Shown one piece after another: positions 28,263 to 37,707 of a stretch of 64,000 bases of DNA (position 1 is the stretch's first letter; every line of letters begins with the position of its first letter). A model generated the notes under the pieces. It searched no databases, was not told the origin of the DNA, and saw only the letters and a program-made list of their open reading frames with translations. Made by a program: the position numbers and the translations under genes. Origin of the DNA: Nostoc sp. S13 (GTDB lineage: Bacteria; Cyanobacteriota; Cyanobacteriia; Cyanobacteriales; Nostocaceae); contig NZ_JAQYWQ010000017.1 of assembly GCF_029379315.1 (NCBI RefSeq), positions 1 to 64,000 of the forward strand, read 5' to 3'.

Positions 28263-28415
28263 TTATTTGAAATTCTTTAATAATTTTTTTAAGTACTGTG
28301 AATCTTGTGTTATTTTAAGCAAATATATAACTAAGGGTGTAACAACAATCAGCCCAATTGTCAAAAAACTCAACCCAATAACTTCAGATAAAGAAAGAGG
28401 TAATTCCATAGTCAT
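28263..28415 (-). CDS. 50-aa membrane mini-protein resembling the JmjC anchor (remnant or real small protein)
   Basis: Found by reading the gap by hand: ATG at 28415 (a second ATG at 28409), TAA at 28263-28265. The peptide starts MTMELPLSLSEVIGLSFLTI and continues as one transmembrane helix ending IYLLKITQD. It matches the first ~35 residues of the JmjC oxygenases at 7728-8708 (MTIQSPLFFSNIIELSFLTI) and 27280-28242, and the DNA match extends upstream of the start (ATAGTCATATCAA on the plus strand). After the helix it diverges and stops where the catalytic domain would begin. The ATG is 11 bp past the stop codon of the synthase gene, so it could be translated by coupling. It is either the stub of a lost fourth paralogue or a free membrane peptide. 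Confidence 0.55.
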   Translation of the reverse strand: MTMELPLSLSEVIGLSFLTIGLIVVTPLVIYLLKITQDSQYLKKLLKNFK

Positions 28416-28426
28416 ATCAAACTCAG

Positions 28427-31400
28427 TTAATTACTTAATTTTTGCGAAGCAAGTATTGTCTGCGCCTCATCTTCTGATAATTGCTCAATATCTGCTAAAG
28501 CTCTAGCTAAATCTTCCAAATCAGTCTGTTCAGCCAGCTTTTGTACAATAACCTTAGCCAACTCAGCTACTGTCGGTTCATTAAAAAAGCCCTTATAAGA
28601 AAGTTCTATTTGGAAAGTTTTGCACAGTTGAGAAACGAGTTGAGTGGCAAATAAAGAGTCTCCTCCCAATTCAAAGAAGTTGTCGTGAATTCCTACCTGT
28701 TCAATACCTAGAAGTTGTTGCCAAATATCAGCAAGGCTTCGCTCAACTTCGTTGCCAGGAGCAACATAAGCATTCGCAAGATGGGGACGAGGATGAGTTG
28801 GTTTAGATTGACTCATCTGGGCTAATTTTTCCTCCAAGGACTGAGTTGATTTCTTTGGCTTGATCAGGCTGGAAAAATCTTGAGTTGATACAATGACCTG
28901 AGGAACTGTGCTACTGCATAAAATGCGTCTAAACGCTTCAATGCCCTCTTCATGGGTCATTCCTCCTATTAACTCTTCTCCTGTTATCTCCTGATGCCGT
29001 GCTTCAACAGGAACTGCCATTCCTAAACTGTTCCATCTATCCCAGTTAATAGATTTGATGAATGTGTCATGTTTGAAAGCATTATAGTGAGCGAAAGAGT
29101 CAATGAAGGCATTTTCAGAGGTATAATCTACCATCCCGGATGCCCCAGCAAATGAACTCAGTGATGAACAAAGTACAAAGAAATCAAGTTTGGTCTCTTT
29201 AAAGAGAGCTTCAAGTACTCGTGTTCCCCGCACTTTCGGTGCGATCGCATTTGCAGCATCTTCTTTTGTTTTTAATTGAATCATACCTCCGCCAGAAACG
29301 GCTGCTGCATGAATTACTCCATTGATCTGACCAAATCGTTGATTGACTTTGGCGATCGCCACCGACATTTGTTCAGAGTCAGCAACGTCAGCACCGATCG
29401 CCATAATTTCTGATCCCAGTGCTTCTAGGTTTTGCAATTTGCGAATTTTAGAACTTATATCATCTTGTTGATCATGAGTAGATAGCCATATTTCCCACTC
29501 GTCTGGTTCCGGGAAAGGCGATCGCCCCAACAATACTAATTTTGCCTGTACGCTCTGTGCCAAGTATTCTGCTAGTGTCAAACCAACTCCCCCCAATCCA
29601 CCAGTAATCAGATAAACTCCTCTTTCTTTTAATCGAGGATTTTCTGCAACGGTTGCATCTAATCGGACTGGTTCAAAATCTTGCACCCACCGGTGGAGTC
29701 CACGGTAGGCAATAATCTGGCTGGAAGGTTCGCTAACTAATTCTGCTAGGAGTTGGTCGATAAGTTGCTGCTGTTGCCTACTTTCGGATTTGGGAACAAC
29801 AATATCAATGCTACGGCAGCTGATTGGGTACTCTAGCGGTATGACCTGACATGGGCCAAGAACTAGTGCCTTCTCTGGACACAACACCTCTGCACCTGTT
29901 ACTGCCTGCATATTGTTTGAGATCACTGTAACTTGAGAATCAGTGGAATTGTGTTCTCCAATTGCCTGGGCAAGAAATAGTAAACTGTAAAAGCCAAGTG
30001 CCTCAATTTTTTCCTGTAACTTAATTTCTGATTCTGGTTCAATGTCGGGTGTGACGCTCCATAAGTGAACTATCTTGTTGGGAATCTTATTTAGTTGACG
30101 CAGTTCTTTAAAGAGAGTAGCGTAGTCATCCTGTTGTTGAGGATTAATTGTATATCTGCACTCACTCTCACGCTGAAATTGCTCCCCGATTTTTACAGTA
30201 ATTACATTCTGATCCGCAAGTACTAGCTGCTGCACCATTTTTTCGCCCAAACCGCACTCATCCCCAAATATTAACCAGTATCCCGGTTGATTTTTCTCAA
30301 TTCCAGGTATAAATGGTTGCGGCAGCATCGAGCGTTTCCAAGAAGGAATGTAAAACCAGTCGGCAATATCAGGTCTTTTGTCTAGAGATAATTGAACATC
30401 TTCTTTTTGAAGCCGAACTGTAAATGCAGTAGATACTGAGTCAGTTGCCAAAGCTCTAGCCAAGAAGATTTGTTCCCCAAAAGCTTCTGTTTGTGAGAAA
30501 ACAGCTACCTCACCAAACCCATGCGATCGCAGTTTTTCTTGCCATTGCTCTTTAGACAAAAATGGATTACCTCGGCTGCGTTCTTCATCCTCTAACGGAT
30601 TCATCAGCAGACCGTCTGTAATGTCAAAATCTAATTGAGGTTGAGTTATCTCCCAGAGCAACAAAAATCCTCCAGGAGCCAGCAAAGAGCGCACGCGATC
30701 TAGAGTTTTTTCAATGTTACGGGTGACATGCAATACATTGACAGCGATGATAACATCAAAGCGATCGCTGGAATAACCTTGCTCAATCAGAGATTTTTCA
30801 ATGTCTAGGAAACGATACTCGACGAAAGGATAAGCAGTAAACTTTTCTTTGGCTCGGTTTAAGAGCAAACCACCCACATCCGTAAAGGTGTAGTTTGTTT
30901 GTTCTGGAGGCAACACAGGCAATAATTCTGTCGTGGCAATACCCTGTCCACCGCCAATTTCCAAGATTCTTAAGTTCACATCTTGCGGTAAGGACTTCAC
31001 CACCTGTTCCAGACTTGCTCGAAGAATTCCTTTTAAGTAAGTATTCAACGGCAATTCAGATTCTGAGGTTTTTACCTTTTCATCTACCGTCGCAAAGTAC
31101 AACTCTAACGGTTCTTTTTCCCCCATCAGCACGACTGGCAGATTTTCGCCACACTGCTTAATTAAATTTCCCATTTGGGGTGTGTCTGCCCATCTATGGT
31201 TAATTTCTGCTAGCAGAGTATTTAAATCCTCCGTAGAAAAGGGTACAAACTTAGTAAACAGTTTCTCCTCTTGCTGTAAGTGACCTTGCTCTACTAGCAC
31301 ATCCAAAAAGCGATATAACAATTGCTGATAGCGAGGAATAATATGACATCGCTCAAATAACTCTTGAGAAGAATACTTTTCATCAAAGTTACCAAAAGCA

Positions 31401-34255
31401 CCTAACTTCTTCAGGGCAAGGTTAATATAGGTAGTGCATAAACGATCCGACCACTGTTTCTTCGCCAAATAAGTTTCTTCGTCAAGTATCGCGATAGTTG
31501 CACGAGCCTGCGTTTCTCCTGCTTCTACCAGAGATTCCCACAACTGGGTTGCTGTTACTCTAGGCTGAAAACCCTGTAAAAGTGACTGTTTTTGCTGTTC
31601 AATCCAGTAACGCTGACGCTCAAATGGATAGGTCGGCAAGGGAATATGATGGCGTTGTTCATTGGCATAAAAACTAGACCAGTCTACTTTGACTCCGAAA
31701 AGCCAGAGCCTGCCTAAAGTGTGATGTAAAAACGCTACATCTGACTGTTGCTCCTGTGGATGGCGGATTGAAGTCAGCACTACTGGTTCCAAATTATGAT
31801 GCGTCAGCGCGAAAGTACTCAAAGTTCTTCCTGGCCCAACCTCTAGCAGTATGCGCCCAGGTGTTTTGAGTAACTCAGTTATTCCCTCACTAAAGCGCAC
31901 AGTTTGCCGCAGATGCTTTGCCCAATAGTAGGGGTCTGTTGCTTCTGCTGTTGTAATCCAAGTACCACTCACGTTAGACACAAACGGAATTTTCGGAGGA
32001 TTTAGTGTGACTTTTTGGAATAAATCAGAAAACGAGTCGAGAATTGGCTCCGTCATTTGCGAATGAAAAGCATGGGATGTATGCAACCGCCGACAGCCTA
32101 CACCTTTTTCTTGTAGCTTTTGATGCAATCGTTCAATTGCCTGCGTTGAACCAGAAACCACACAGGAGGCAAGTCCATTGGTTGCGGCTAAAGACAGTTC
32201 TCGAACCAATAGGGGTTGTACCTCTTGTTCGCTAAGTTGAACAGAGAGCATTTCCCCACTGGGCAGTTGCTGCATCAGTCGTCCTCGGTTTGCGACTAGC
32301 GCTAAAGCGTCTTCGAGGGAGAAAACCCCGGAAAGAGTTGCTGCCACATATTCCCCAATACTGTGACCAATCATCGCTTCGGGACGCACACCCCAAGTCA
32401 TCCACAACTGAGCTAGGGCATATTCAATGGTAAACAGTGCTGGCTGGGCAACAAAAGTCTGGTTTAGTTGCTCTGCTGCCTTTTCTTTCTCTGCTTCATC
32501 AGGATACAGTAGATGGAGGAGGTCAAAATCCAAGTGCGGTTTAAGCAGTTCACAACAGTTATCAACTGCCACACTGAAGGTTGGCTCACTCTGATAAAGT
32601 TCCCTCCCCATATTCATGTACTGCGTTCCCTGACCGGAAAACATAAAAACAATCGAGCAAGTGGAAGGCTTTTGGTAGTGAGTGAACACTCGTTGTGGAT
32701 CTAAACTAGAAAGCAACTTCACTGCATCCTTAACGTCTTGGCACACCACCATCCGGCGATGGTCGAAAGCTCGACGACCAACACTAAGTGTGTGAGCTAC
32801 ATCTGCAAGCTTTAAATTAGAATACTGCTGGAGATGATTTACCAGATTATTTGTAGCGGCTTCTAAAGCTGTAGTCGTCTTAGCTGAGAGTAGCAACAAC
32901 TGCCAAGGGCTAGAAGTACTGGAGGTTTCAAGAGGTGGGGCTTCTTCAAGAATTATATGAGCATTCGTCCCACCAATCCCAAAGGAACTGACACCTGCAC
33001 GTCGCGGAGTGCCGTTTGTTTTCCATTCCGAAAGTGTGGTGTTGACGTAAAAAGGACTGTTGGCAAAATCAATCTGCGGATTAGGTTCCTGAAAGTGCAA
33101 ACTAGGTGGTATTTGTTTATGCTTGAGAGCTAAGACTGTTTTAATCAAACCCGTCACCCCAGCAGCAGCGTCTAAATGCCCGATGTTTGTCTTCACCGAG
33201 CCAATAGCACAAAAGCCTTTTTTCTCAGTGCTGGCTCGAAAAGCTTGTGTTAGCGCCGCAATTTCAATGGGATCTCCTAAAGATGTCCCTGTACCATGAG
33301 CCTCAATATAGGTAATTGTTTCAGGTTCAACCTCGGCAACGACTTGAGCGGTTCTAATCACCTTGGCTTGACTATCTATGCGAGGTGCTGTATAGCTAAC
33401 CTTAAAAGATCCATCATTATTGATAGCGGAACCTTTGATCACAGCATGAATAGAATCTCCATCTGCTAGAGCATCTTCTAATCTCTTCAAAACCACAATA
33501 CCTACACCTTCGCCGCTAACAGTTCCCTGGGCCTTAGCATCAAAAGCGCGGCAGTGTCCGTCAGGAGACCCAATTCCCCCTTCTTTGTAAAAATAGCCAG
33601 TTTTTCGAGAAAAACTTATGGAAACACCACCTGCCAAACCCATATCACATTCACCATTGAGCAAGCTTTGGCAAGCCAAATGAACCGCAACTAATGAAGT
33701 TGAGCAGGCAGTTTGAACTGTATAACTAGGTCCAGTTAAATTAAGTTTGTAAGAAACGCGTGTAGTTAGATAATCTTTGTCACCTGCGATCGCCAGTTGG
33801 TTATAATCTATAGAATTTATAATATTTTGGTTTAAGTAAACGTTAAGTAAGTAGGTACTTAGGCTAGATCCGGCGTAAACTCCTATCGAACCTTTGTAGG
33901 TTTGCGAGTCATAACCGGCATCTTCCAGCGCAACATCCGCACATTCCAAAAAAATCCGGTGTTGCGGATCGGTAATTTCGGCTTCTCTGGGATTGAAACC
34001 GAAGAAGGAAGCATCAAAAAGTTCTACATCTTCCAATACAGCCCGTGCTTTGACAAATTTTGGGTCATTGAATATGGCTGAATCTGTCCCTGAAGATAAC
34101 AGTTCTTCATCACTAAAAAAAGAAATTGACTCTATACCATTTTGAAGATTTTTCCAAAATTCCTCAAGATTTTTTGCTTGAGGAAAACGTCCTGCTATAC
34201 CAATAATCGCTATTTCTGAACCATTTATCTGAGTAGATTCTATGGGAATATTCAT
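28427..34255 (-). CDS. C-methylating PKS module: KS-AT-cMT-KR-ACP
   Basis: 1942 aa. KS (~10-430; Cys184, EAHGTGT, KTNIGH); AT (~540-850; Ser632 in GHSIGE, HAFH: malonyl-CoA). The C-methyltransferase (~1000-1340) has ILEIGGGQGIATTE near 1100, FTDVGG and VNVLH. KR (~1380-1770) has TGGLGGVG and SSLSSFAG...YTSEN (Ser, Tyr and Asn present). ACP has Ser1867 (LGGDSLFA). It adds two carbons, methylates the alpha carbon with SAM and reduces the beta-ketone to an alcohol. It ends with a helical acidic region that may dock to the stand-alone C domain. Its ATG overlaps the stop of the upstream C-A-PCP gene (TAATG), so translation is coupled. Confidence 0.94.
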   Translation of the reverse strand: MNIPIESTQINGSEIAIIGIAGRFPQAKNLEEFWKNLQNGIESISFFSDEELLSSGTDSAIFNDPKFVKARAVLEDVELFDASFFGFNPREAEITDPQHRIFLECADVALEDAGYDSQTYKGSIGVYAGSSLSTYLLNVYLNQNIINSIDYNQLAIAGDKDYLTTRVSYKLNLTGPSYTVQTACSTSLVAVHLACQSLLNGECDMGLAGGVSISFSRKTGYFYKEGGIGSPDGHCRAFDAKAQGTVSGEGVGIVVLKRLEDALADGDSIHAVIKGSAINNDGSFKVSYTAPRIDSQAKVIRTAQVVAEVEPETITYIEAHGTGTSLGDPIEIAALTQAFRASTEKKGFCAIGSVKTNIGHLDAAAGVTGLIKTVLALKHKQIPPSLHFQEPNPQIDFANSPFYVNTTLSEWKTNGTPRRAGVSSFGIGGTNAHIILEEAPPLETSSTSSPWQLLLLSAKTTTALEAATNNLVNHLQQYSNLKLADVAHTLSVGRRAFDHRRMVVCQDVKDAVKLLSSLDPQRVFTHYQKPSTCSIVFMFSGQGTQYMNMGRELYQSEPTFSVAVDNCCELLKPHLDFDLLHLLYPDEAEKEKAAEQLNQTFVAQPALFTIEYALAQLWMTWGVRPEAMIGHSIGEYVAATLSGVFSLEDALALVANRGRLMQQLPSGEMLSVQLSEQEVQPLLVRELSLAATNGLASCVVSGSTQAIERLHQKLQEKGVGCRRLHTSHAFHSQMTEPILDSFSDLFQKVTLNPPKIPFVSNVSGTWITTAEATDPYYWAKHLRQTVRFSEGITELLKTPGRILLEVGPGRTLSTFALTHHNLEPVVLTSIRHPQEQQSDVAFLHHTLGRLWLFGVKVDWSSFYANEQRHHIPLPTYPFERQRYWIEQQKQSLLQGFQPRVTATQLWESLVEAGETQARATIAILDEETYLAKKQWSDRLCTTYINLALKKLGAFGNFDEKYSSQELFERCHIIPRYQQLLYRFLDVLVEQGHLQQEEKLFTKFVPFSTEDLNTLLAEINHRWADTPQMGNLIKQCGENLPVVLMGEKEPLELYFATVDEKVKTSESELPLNTYLKGILRASLEQVVKSLPQDVNLRILEIGGGQGIATTELLPVLPPEQTNYTFTDVGGLLLNRAKEKFTAYPFVEYRFLDIEKSLIEQGYSSDRFDVIIAVNVLHVTRNIEKTLDRVRSLLAPGGFLLLWEITQPQLDFDITDGLLMNPLEDEERSRGNPFLSKEQWQEKLRSHGFGEVAVFSQTEAFGEQIFLARALATDSVSTAFTVRLQKEDVQLSLDKRPDIADWFYIPSWKRSMLPQPFIPGIEKNQPGYWLIFGDECGLGEKMVQQLVLADQNVITVKIGEQFQRESECRYTINPQQQDDYATLFKELRQLNKIPNKIVHLWSVTPDIEPESEIKLQEKIEALGFYSLLFLAQAIGEHNSTDSQVTVISNNMQAVTGAEVLCPEKALVLGPCQVIPLEYPISCRSIDIVVPKSESRQQQQLIDQLLAELVSEPSSQIIAYRGLHRWVQDFEPVRLDATVAENPRLKERGVYLITGGLGGVGLTLAEYLAQSVQAKLVLLGRSPFPEPDEWEIWLSTHDQQDDISSKIRKLQNLEALGSEIMAIGADVADSEQMSVAIAKVNQRFGQINGVIHAAAVSGGGMIQLKTKEDAANAIAPKVRGTRVLEALFKETKLDFFVLCSSLSSFAGASGMVDYTSENAFIDSFAHYNAFKHDTFIKSINWDRWNSLGMAVPVEARHQEITGEELIGGMTHEEGIEAFRRILCSSTVPQVIVSTQDFSSLIKPKKSTQSLEEKLAQMSQSKPTHPRPHLANAYVAPGNEVERSLADIWQQLLGIEQVGIHDNFFELGGDSLFATQLVSQLCKTFQIELSYKGFFNEPTVAELAKVIVQKLAEQTDLEDLARALADIEQLSEDEAQTILASQKLSN

Positions 34256-37200
34256 TATTCATGAACTCCTTTAATATTCATAATTGACTTTATTTTTTCC
34301 CGATGTCTTTTCTGTTGAGATTTACCAGCAGAGATTTTTTCTGTTTGAATATTAGTTTCACTCAAAGGTAATGTTTGATTATCAGCTTGACTGAAGAACT
34401 CTGCGAGGGAACTTATGGTCGGGTATCTGAACAGATCGAGCAATAATAAATCAGTTTTGGATATTTGACGTAATTGAGTATGAACCTTAACCATTAGCAA
34501 CGAATGGCCACCAAGTTCAAAGAAGTTATCGTGAATACCTATATTCTCAATATTGAGAGCATTTTGCCAAACAGTCGCAATTTTTTGTTCCACCTCAGTT
34601 TGCGGCATCACATAAGCAACTTCGATCTCTGGGCGCAGAGTTTCCGGTGCTGGTAGGGAGTGGCGATCGAGCTTACCGTTAGACAAAAGCGGCAAGGCTG
34701 GGAGTACGATCAAAGCCGAGGGCACCATGTATTGTGGTAGCTTCTCCTGAAGAAAACTACGCAGTTCCGTGACTGTAAGCGTCTGCTCAAAATGAGGGCT
34801 TACATAAGCTACTAGGCGCTTGTCACCCTCCTCGTTCTCTCGATCCACTACCACTGCTTCGCGTACTTTAGCGTGTTGCTTCAATTTTGATTCAATCTCG
34901 CCTAGTTCGATGCGGAAGCCCCGGATTTTAACTTGATGGTCGATACGTCCAAGCAGTTCGATATCTCCGTTGGGCAGATAGCGGGCTAAGTCGCCAGTTT
35001 TATACAGGTGTGTCCCTGATTTCTCGCTAAAAGGGTTGGGAATAAATTTCTCGGCAGTGAGTTTAGGGCGATTGAGATAGCCCCTGGCAATACCGACACC
35101 ACTAATATACAATTCACCTGGTACACCTGATGGTGTAGGGTTTAAATGTTTGTCTAACAAATAGATTTGGGTGTTGGCAATCGGACGCCCAACCGGTACT
35201 CTATAAATGGATTGGTTTTCTTGCCAGGTAGTTGGTTCAGGTGGCTCATAAATTGTTGCGCCAATCGTTGCCTCAGTCGGTCCGTAAGCATTCAGCCAAC
35301 GGATGCGTAGATGTCCTCCGGGCAGCTTATGGTAGAGATTGCCTACTAATTTCTCCCAAAGCGCAAGTTTTTCTGGTAAAGCTTGCTCGGTTCCTACAAT
35401 CACTAAGCGAAGTGTGGAAGGTAATAGTGTTTCTGTTTGAGCAAGGTCGGACACCCAGTCATGCCAGTATGCAGTTGGTAAATTGAGAACAGTTAGTTTT
35501 TCCTGTTCCAAGAATTGGAGGAAATTGGCAAAAGCTAGTATCCGATTAGGTCGGATCACAACAGTTGACCCACTTAACCATGATGCAAACAGTTCTTCTG
35601 CGGCAACATCAAAGCTAATAGAAGCAAATTGGAGAATGCGATCTTCTGGTTGAAGTTGATAAGCTTTTGCAGCAGCAATGCTGTGGTTCACCAAAGCTTG
35701 GTGCGTTATCAGAACGCCTTTAGGTGTTCCCGTAGAGCCGGAGGTGTAAATCACATAAGCCAGATTTTCCACTGTCACGCCACTACTGGGGTTTTCCTCA
35801 GCAGAGCCAAAGGCATCTATCTCCCAGTCTGCGTCTATGCACACAACTTTAGCCCCATATTGAGGGAGTTCTGCAACTAGGTGCTTTTGGGTAAGCAATA
35901 CCAGAGGTTTCGCATCTTCTAATATTAAAGCCAACCGTTCTTGCGGATAGGATGGATCTAATGGTACATATGCTCCACCAGCTTTTAAGGTTGCGAGAAT
36001 TGCGATCGCCATGTCAAGCGATCGCTCCATGCAAATTCCTACCAGTACCTCTGGTCTGACGCCAAGCGAATCGCTACGCGACAGCTTTGCTGAACGCAGG
36101 TAGTGCGCTAGCTGATTTGCTCTGGCATTCAGTTCTTGATAGGTCAGTTGTTGGTCTTCAAAGACTACTGCAATGCTGTCAGGCGTTAGCGAGGCTCGCT
36201 CTACCTGAGCTTCAAATAACTCATGTATGCATTGGTTTTGAGGATAGTCAGCTTGGGTATTGTTCCACTCTACCAAAAGTTGTTGCCGTTCTGCCTCACT
36301 TAAGATAGGCAGTTTTGATATTTGCTGGTCGGGATTGACGATAATGCCTTCTAGCAAGCTCTGGAAATGCCCCAGCATCTGGGTAATGGTAGCTGCATTG
36401 AACAGATCGGTATTGTACTCCAGAGTTCCAATCAGCCCTTGCTTTACTTCTACCATACTTAGGGTCAGATCAAATTTCGCCGTTTCTTTGTCAAACTTCA
36501 AAGGACTTAAGGTTAAACTTGGTAGCTCCAAAGTCGTGGTTAGGGTATTCTGGAGTTGGAACATCACCTGAAATAACGGTGTGTGGCTCAGGTTACGCTT
36601 CGGCTGCAATTTCTCCACAAGCTGCTCAAAGGGCAAGTCTTGGTTAGCGTAAGCCCCCAGAGCAACCTCTCGGACTCGGTTCAAAATCTCTCGGAAACTT
36701 GGAGTACCCGAAAGTTCAGTACGCATAACCAAGGTGTTGACAAAAAACCCAATTAGTCCCTCGATTTCAGCTCGGTTGCGACCAGAGATGGTAGTGCCTA
36801 CCACAATGTCGTCCTCACCAGTGTAACGGTAAAGCAACGTCTGAAACGCTGCTAGTAGTGTCATGAATAGTGTTGCCTTTTCCTGTTGGCTTAGTGCCTT
36901 AAGAGCTTCAGTTAGGGACTTGGACAGAACCAGAGATTGCTTTGCGCCTCGATTGGTCTGAATCGGTGGACGAGGATGGTCAGTGGGTAACTCTAGTACA
37001 CTTGGAATACTGCTCAACTGCTGCTTCCAGTATGACAGTTGAGCCTCTCGCACTTGTCCCTGGAGCCACTGTTGCTGCCAGACAGCAAAATCTGCATACT
37101 GGATTGGAAGTTCTGGGAGTGGTGACAGCTTACCCTTGGAGAAGGCTTTATAAAGTTCCGCGACTTCCCAGATGAGTACTTCAAAAGACCATTGGTCACA

Positions 37201-37707
37201 CACAATGTGGTGCATTGTGAACAGCAATACGTATTCAGCTTGACTCAATTGCAGCAGAGTGGTTCGTACTAGTGCTTCTTTTGCCAAATCAAAGGGTCGT
37301 GCTTGCTCCTCAGTTGCAAGGCGTTGTATTTCTGCCTCCAGCGCATCTTCTGGAAGCGACTGTAGATCTACTATCGGTAGAGCCAAAGCTAAGGTTGGGG
37401 CAATGACCTGGAACGGTTGCCCATTTACTATAGTAAAATTAGTACGCCAAACTTCATGACGCCGGACAATTTCGTTGAGACTCTGCGCCAGTGCAGTCAC
37501 GTTGAGTGACCCCTTCAGGTGGAAAGCATAGGCTTCGTTGTATAAGGGTTGACCGGGTTGCAACTGGTCGAGAAACCACAGGCGCTCTTGGGCAAAAGAC
37601 ATTGGGAAAAAGTGAGACTGGCTAACCTTTTTTTGAAGTAGCTGTGCCAGAAGTTCACGCTTTTTTTCCGGTGAAAGCTCAGTAATATTTTCGTCAGTAT
37701 TAGTCAT
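34255..37707 (-). CDS. NRPS module C-A-PCP at a PKS-to-NRPS junction
   Basis: 1150 aa. C domain (~35-470) with HHIVCDQ at 166-172: both His and the Asp are kept, but the last Gly of HHxxxDG is Gln. It must take a polyketide donor from the ACP of 37704-42455. The A domain (~500-1030) reads, against PheA, D-V-E-N-I-G-A-I-G-K; I cannot match this code to a substrate with confidence. It carries an insertion (KLVGNLYHKLPGGHLRIRW) before the YGPTE motif. PCP Ser1069 (LGGHSLLM). Coupled by a 4-bp overlap (ATGA) to the upstream PKS and by TAATG to the downstream one. No epimerase or N-methyltransferase domain is present. Confidence 0.92.
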   Translation of the reverse strand: MTNTDENITELSPEKKRELLAQLLQKKVSQSHFFPMSFAQERLWFLDQLQPGQPLYNEAYAFHLKGSLNVTALAQSLNEIVRRHEVWRTNFTIVNGQPFQVIAPTLALALPIVDLQSLPEDALEAEIQRLATEEQARPFDLAKEALVRTTLLQLSQAEYVLLFTMHHIVCDQWSFEVLIWEVAELYKAFSKGKLSPLPELPIQYADFAVWQQQWLQGQVREAQLSYWKQQLSSIPSVLELPTDHPRPPIQTNRGAKQSLVLSKSLTEALKALSQQEKATLFMTLLAAFQTLLYRYTGEDDIVVGTTISGRNRAEIEGLIGFFVNTLVMRTELSGTPSFREILNRVREVALGAYANQDLPFEQLVEKLQPKRNLSHTPLFQVMFQLQNTLTTTLELPSLTLSPLKFDKETAKFDLTLSMVEVKQGLIGTLEYNTDLFNAATITQMLGHFQSLLEGIIVNPDQQISKLPILSEAERQQLLVEWNNTQADYPQNQCIHELFEAQVERASLTPDSIAVVFEDQQLTYQELNARANQLAHYLRSAKLSRSDSLGVRPEVLVGICMERSLDMAIAILATLKAGGAYVPLDPSYPQERLALILEDAKPLVLLTQKHLVAELPQYGAKVVCIDADWEIDAFGSAEENPSSGVTVENLAYVIYTSGSTGTPKGVLITHQALVNHSIAAAKAYQLQPEDRILQFASISFDVAAEELFASWLSGSTVVIRPNRILAFANFLQFLEQEKLTVLNLPTAYWHDWVSDLAQTETLLPSTLRLVIVGTEQALPEKLALWEKLVGNLYHKLPGGHLRIRWLNAYGPTEATIGATIYEPPEPTTWQENQSIYRVPVGRPIANTQIYLLDKHLNPTPSGVPGELYISGVGIARGYLNRPKLTAEKFIPNPFSEKSGTHLYKTGDLARYLPNGDIELLGRIDHQVKIRGFRIELGEIESKLKQHAKVREAVVVDRENEEGDKRLVAYVSPHFEQTLTVTELRSFLQEKLPQYMVPSALIVLPALPLLSNGKLDRHSLPAPETLRPEIEVAYVMPQTEVEQKIATVWQNALNIENIGIHDNFFELGGHSLLMVKVHTQLRQISKTDLLLLDLFRYPTISSLAEFFSQADNQTLPLSETNIQTEKISAGKSQQKRHREKIKSIMNIKGVHE

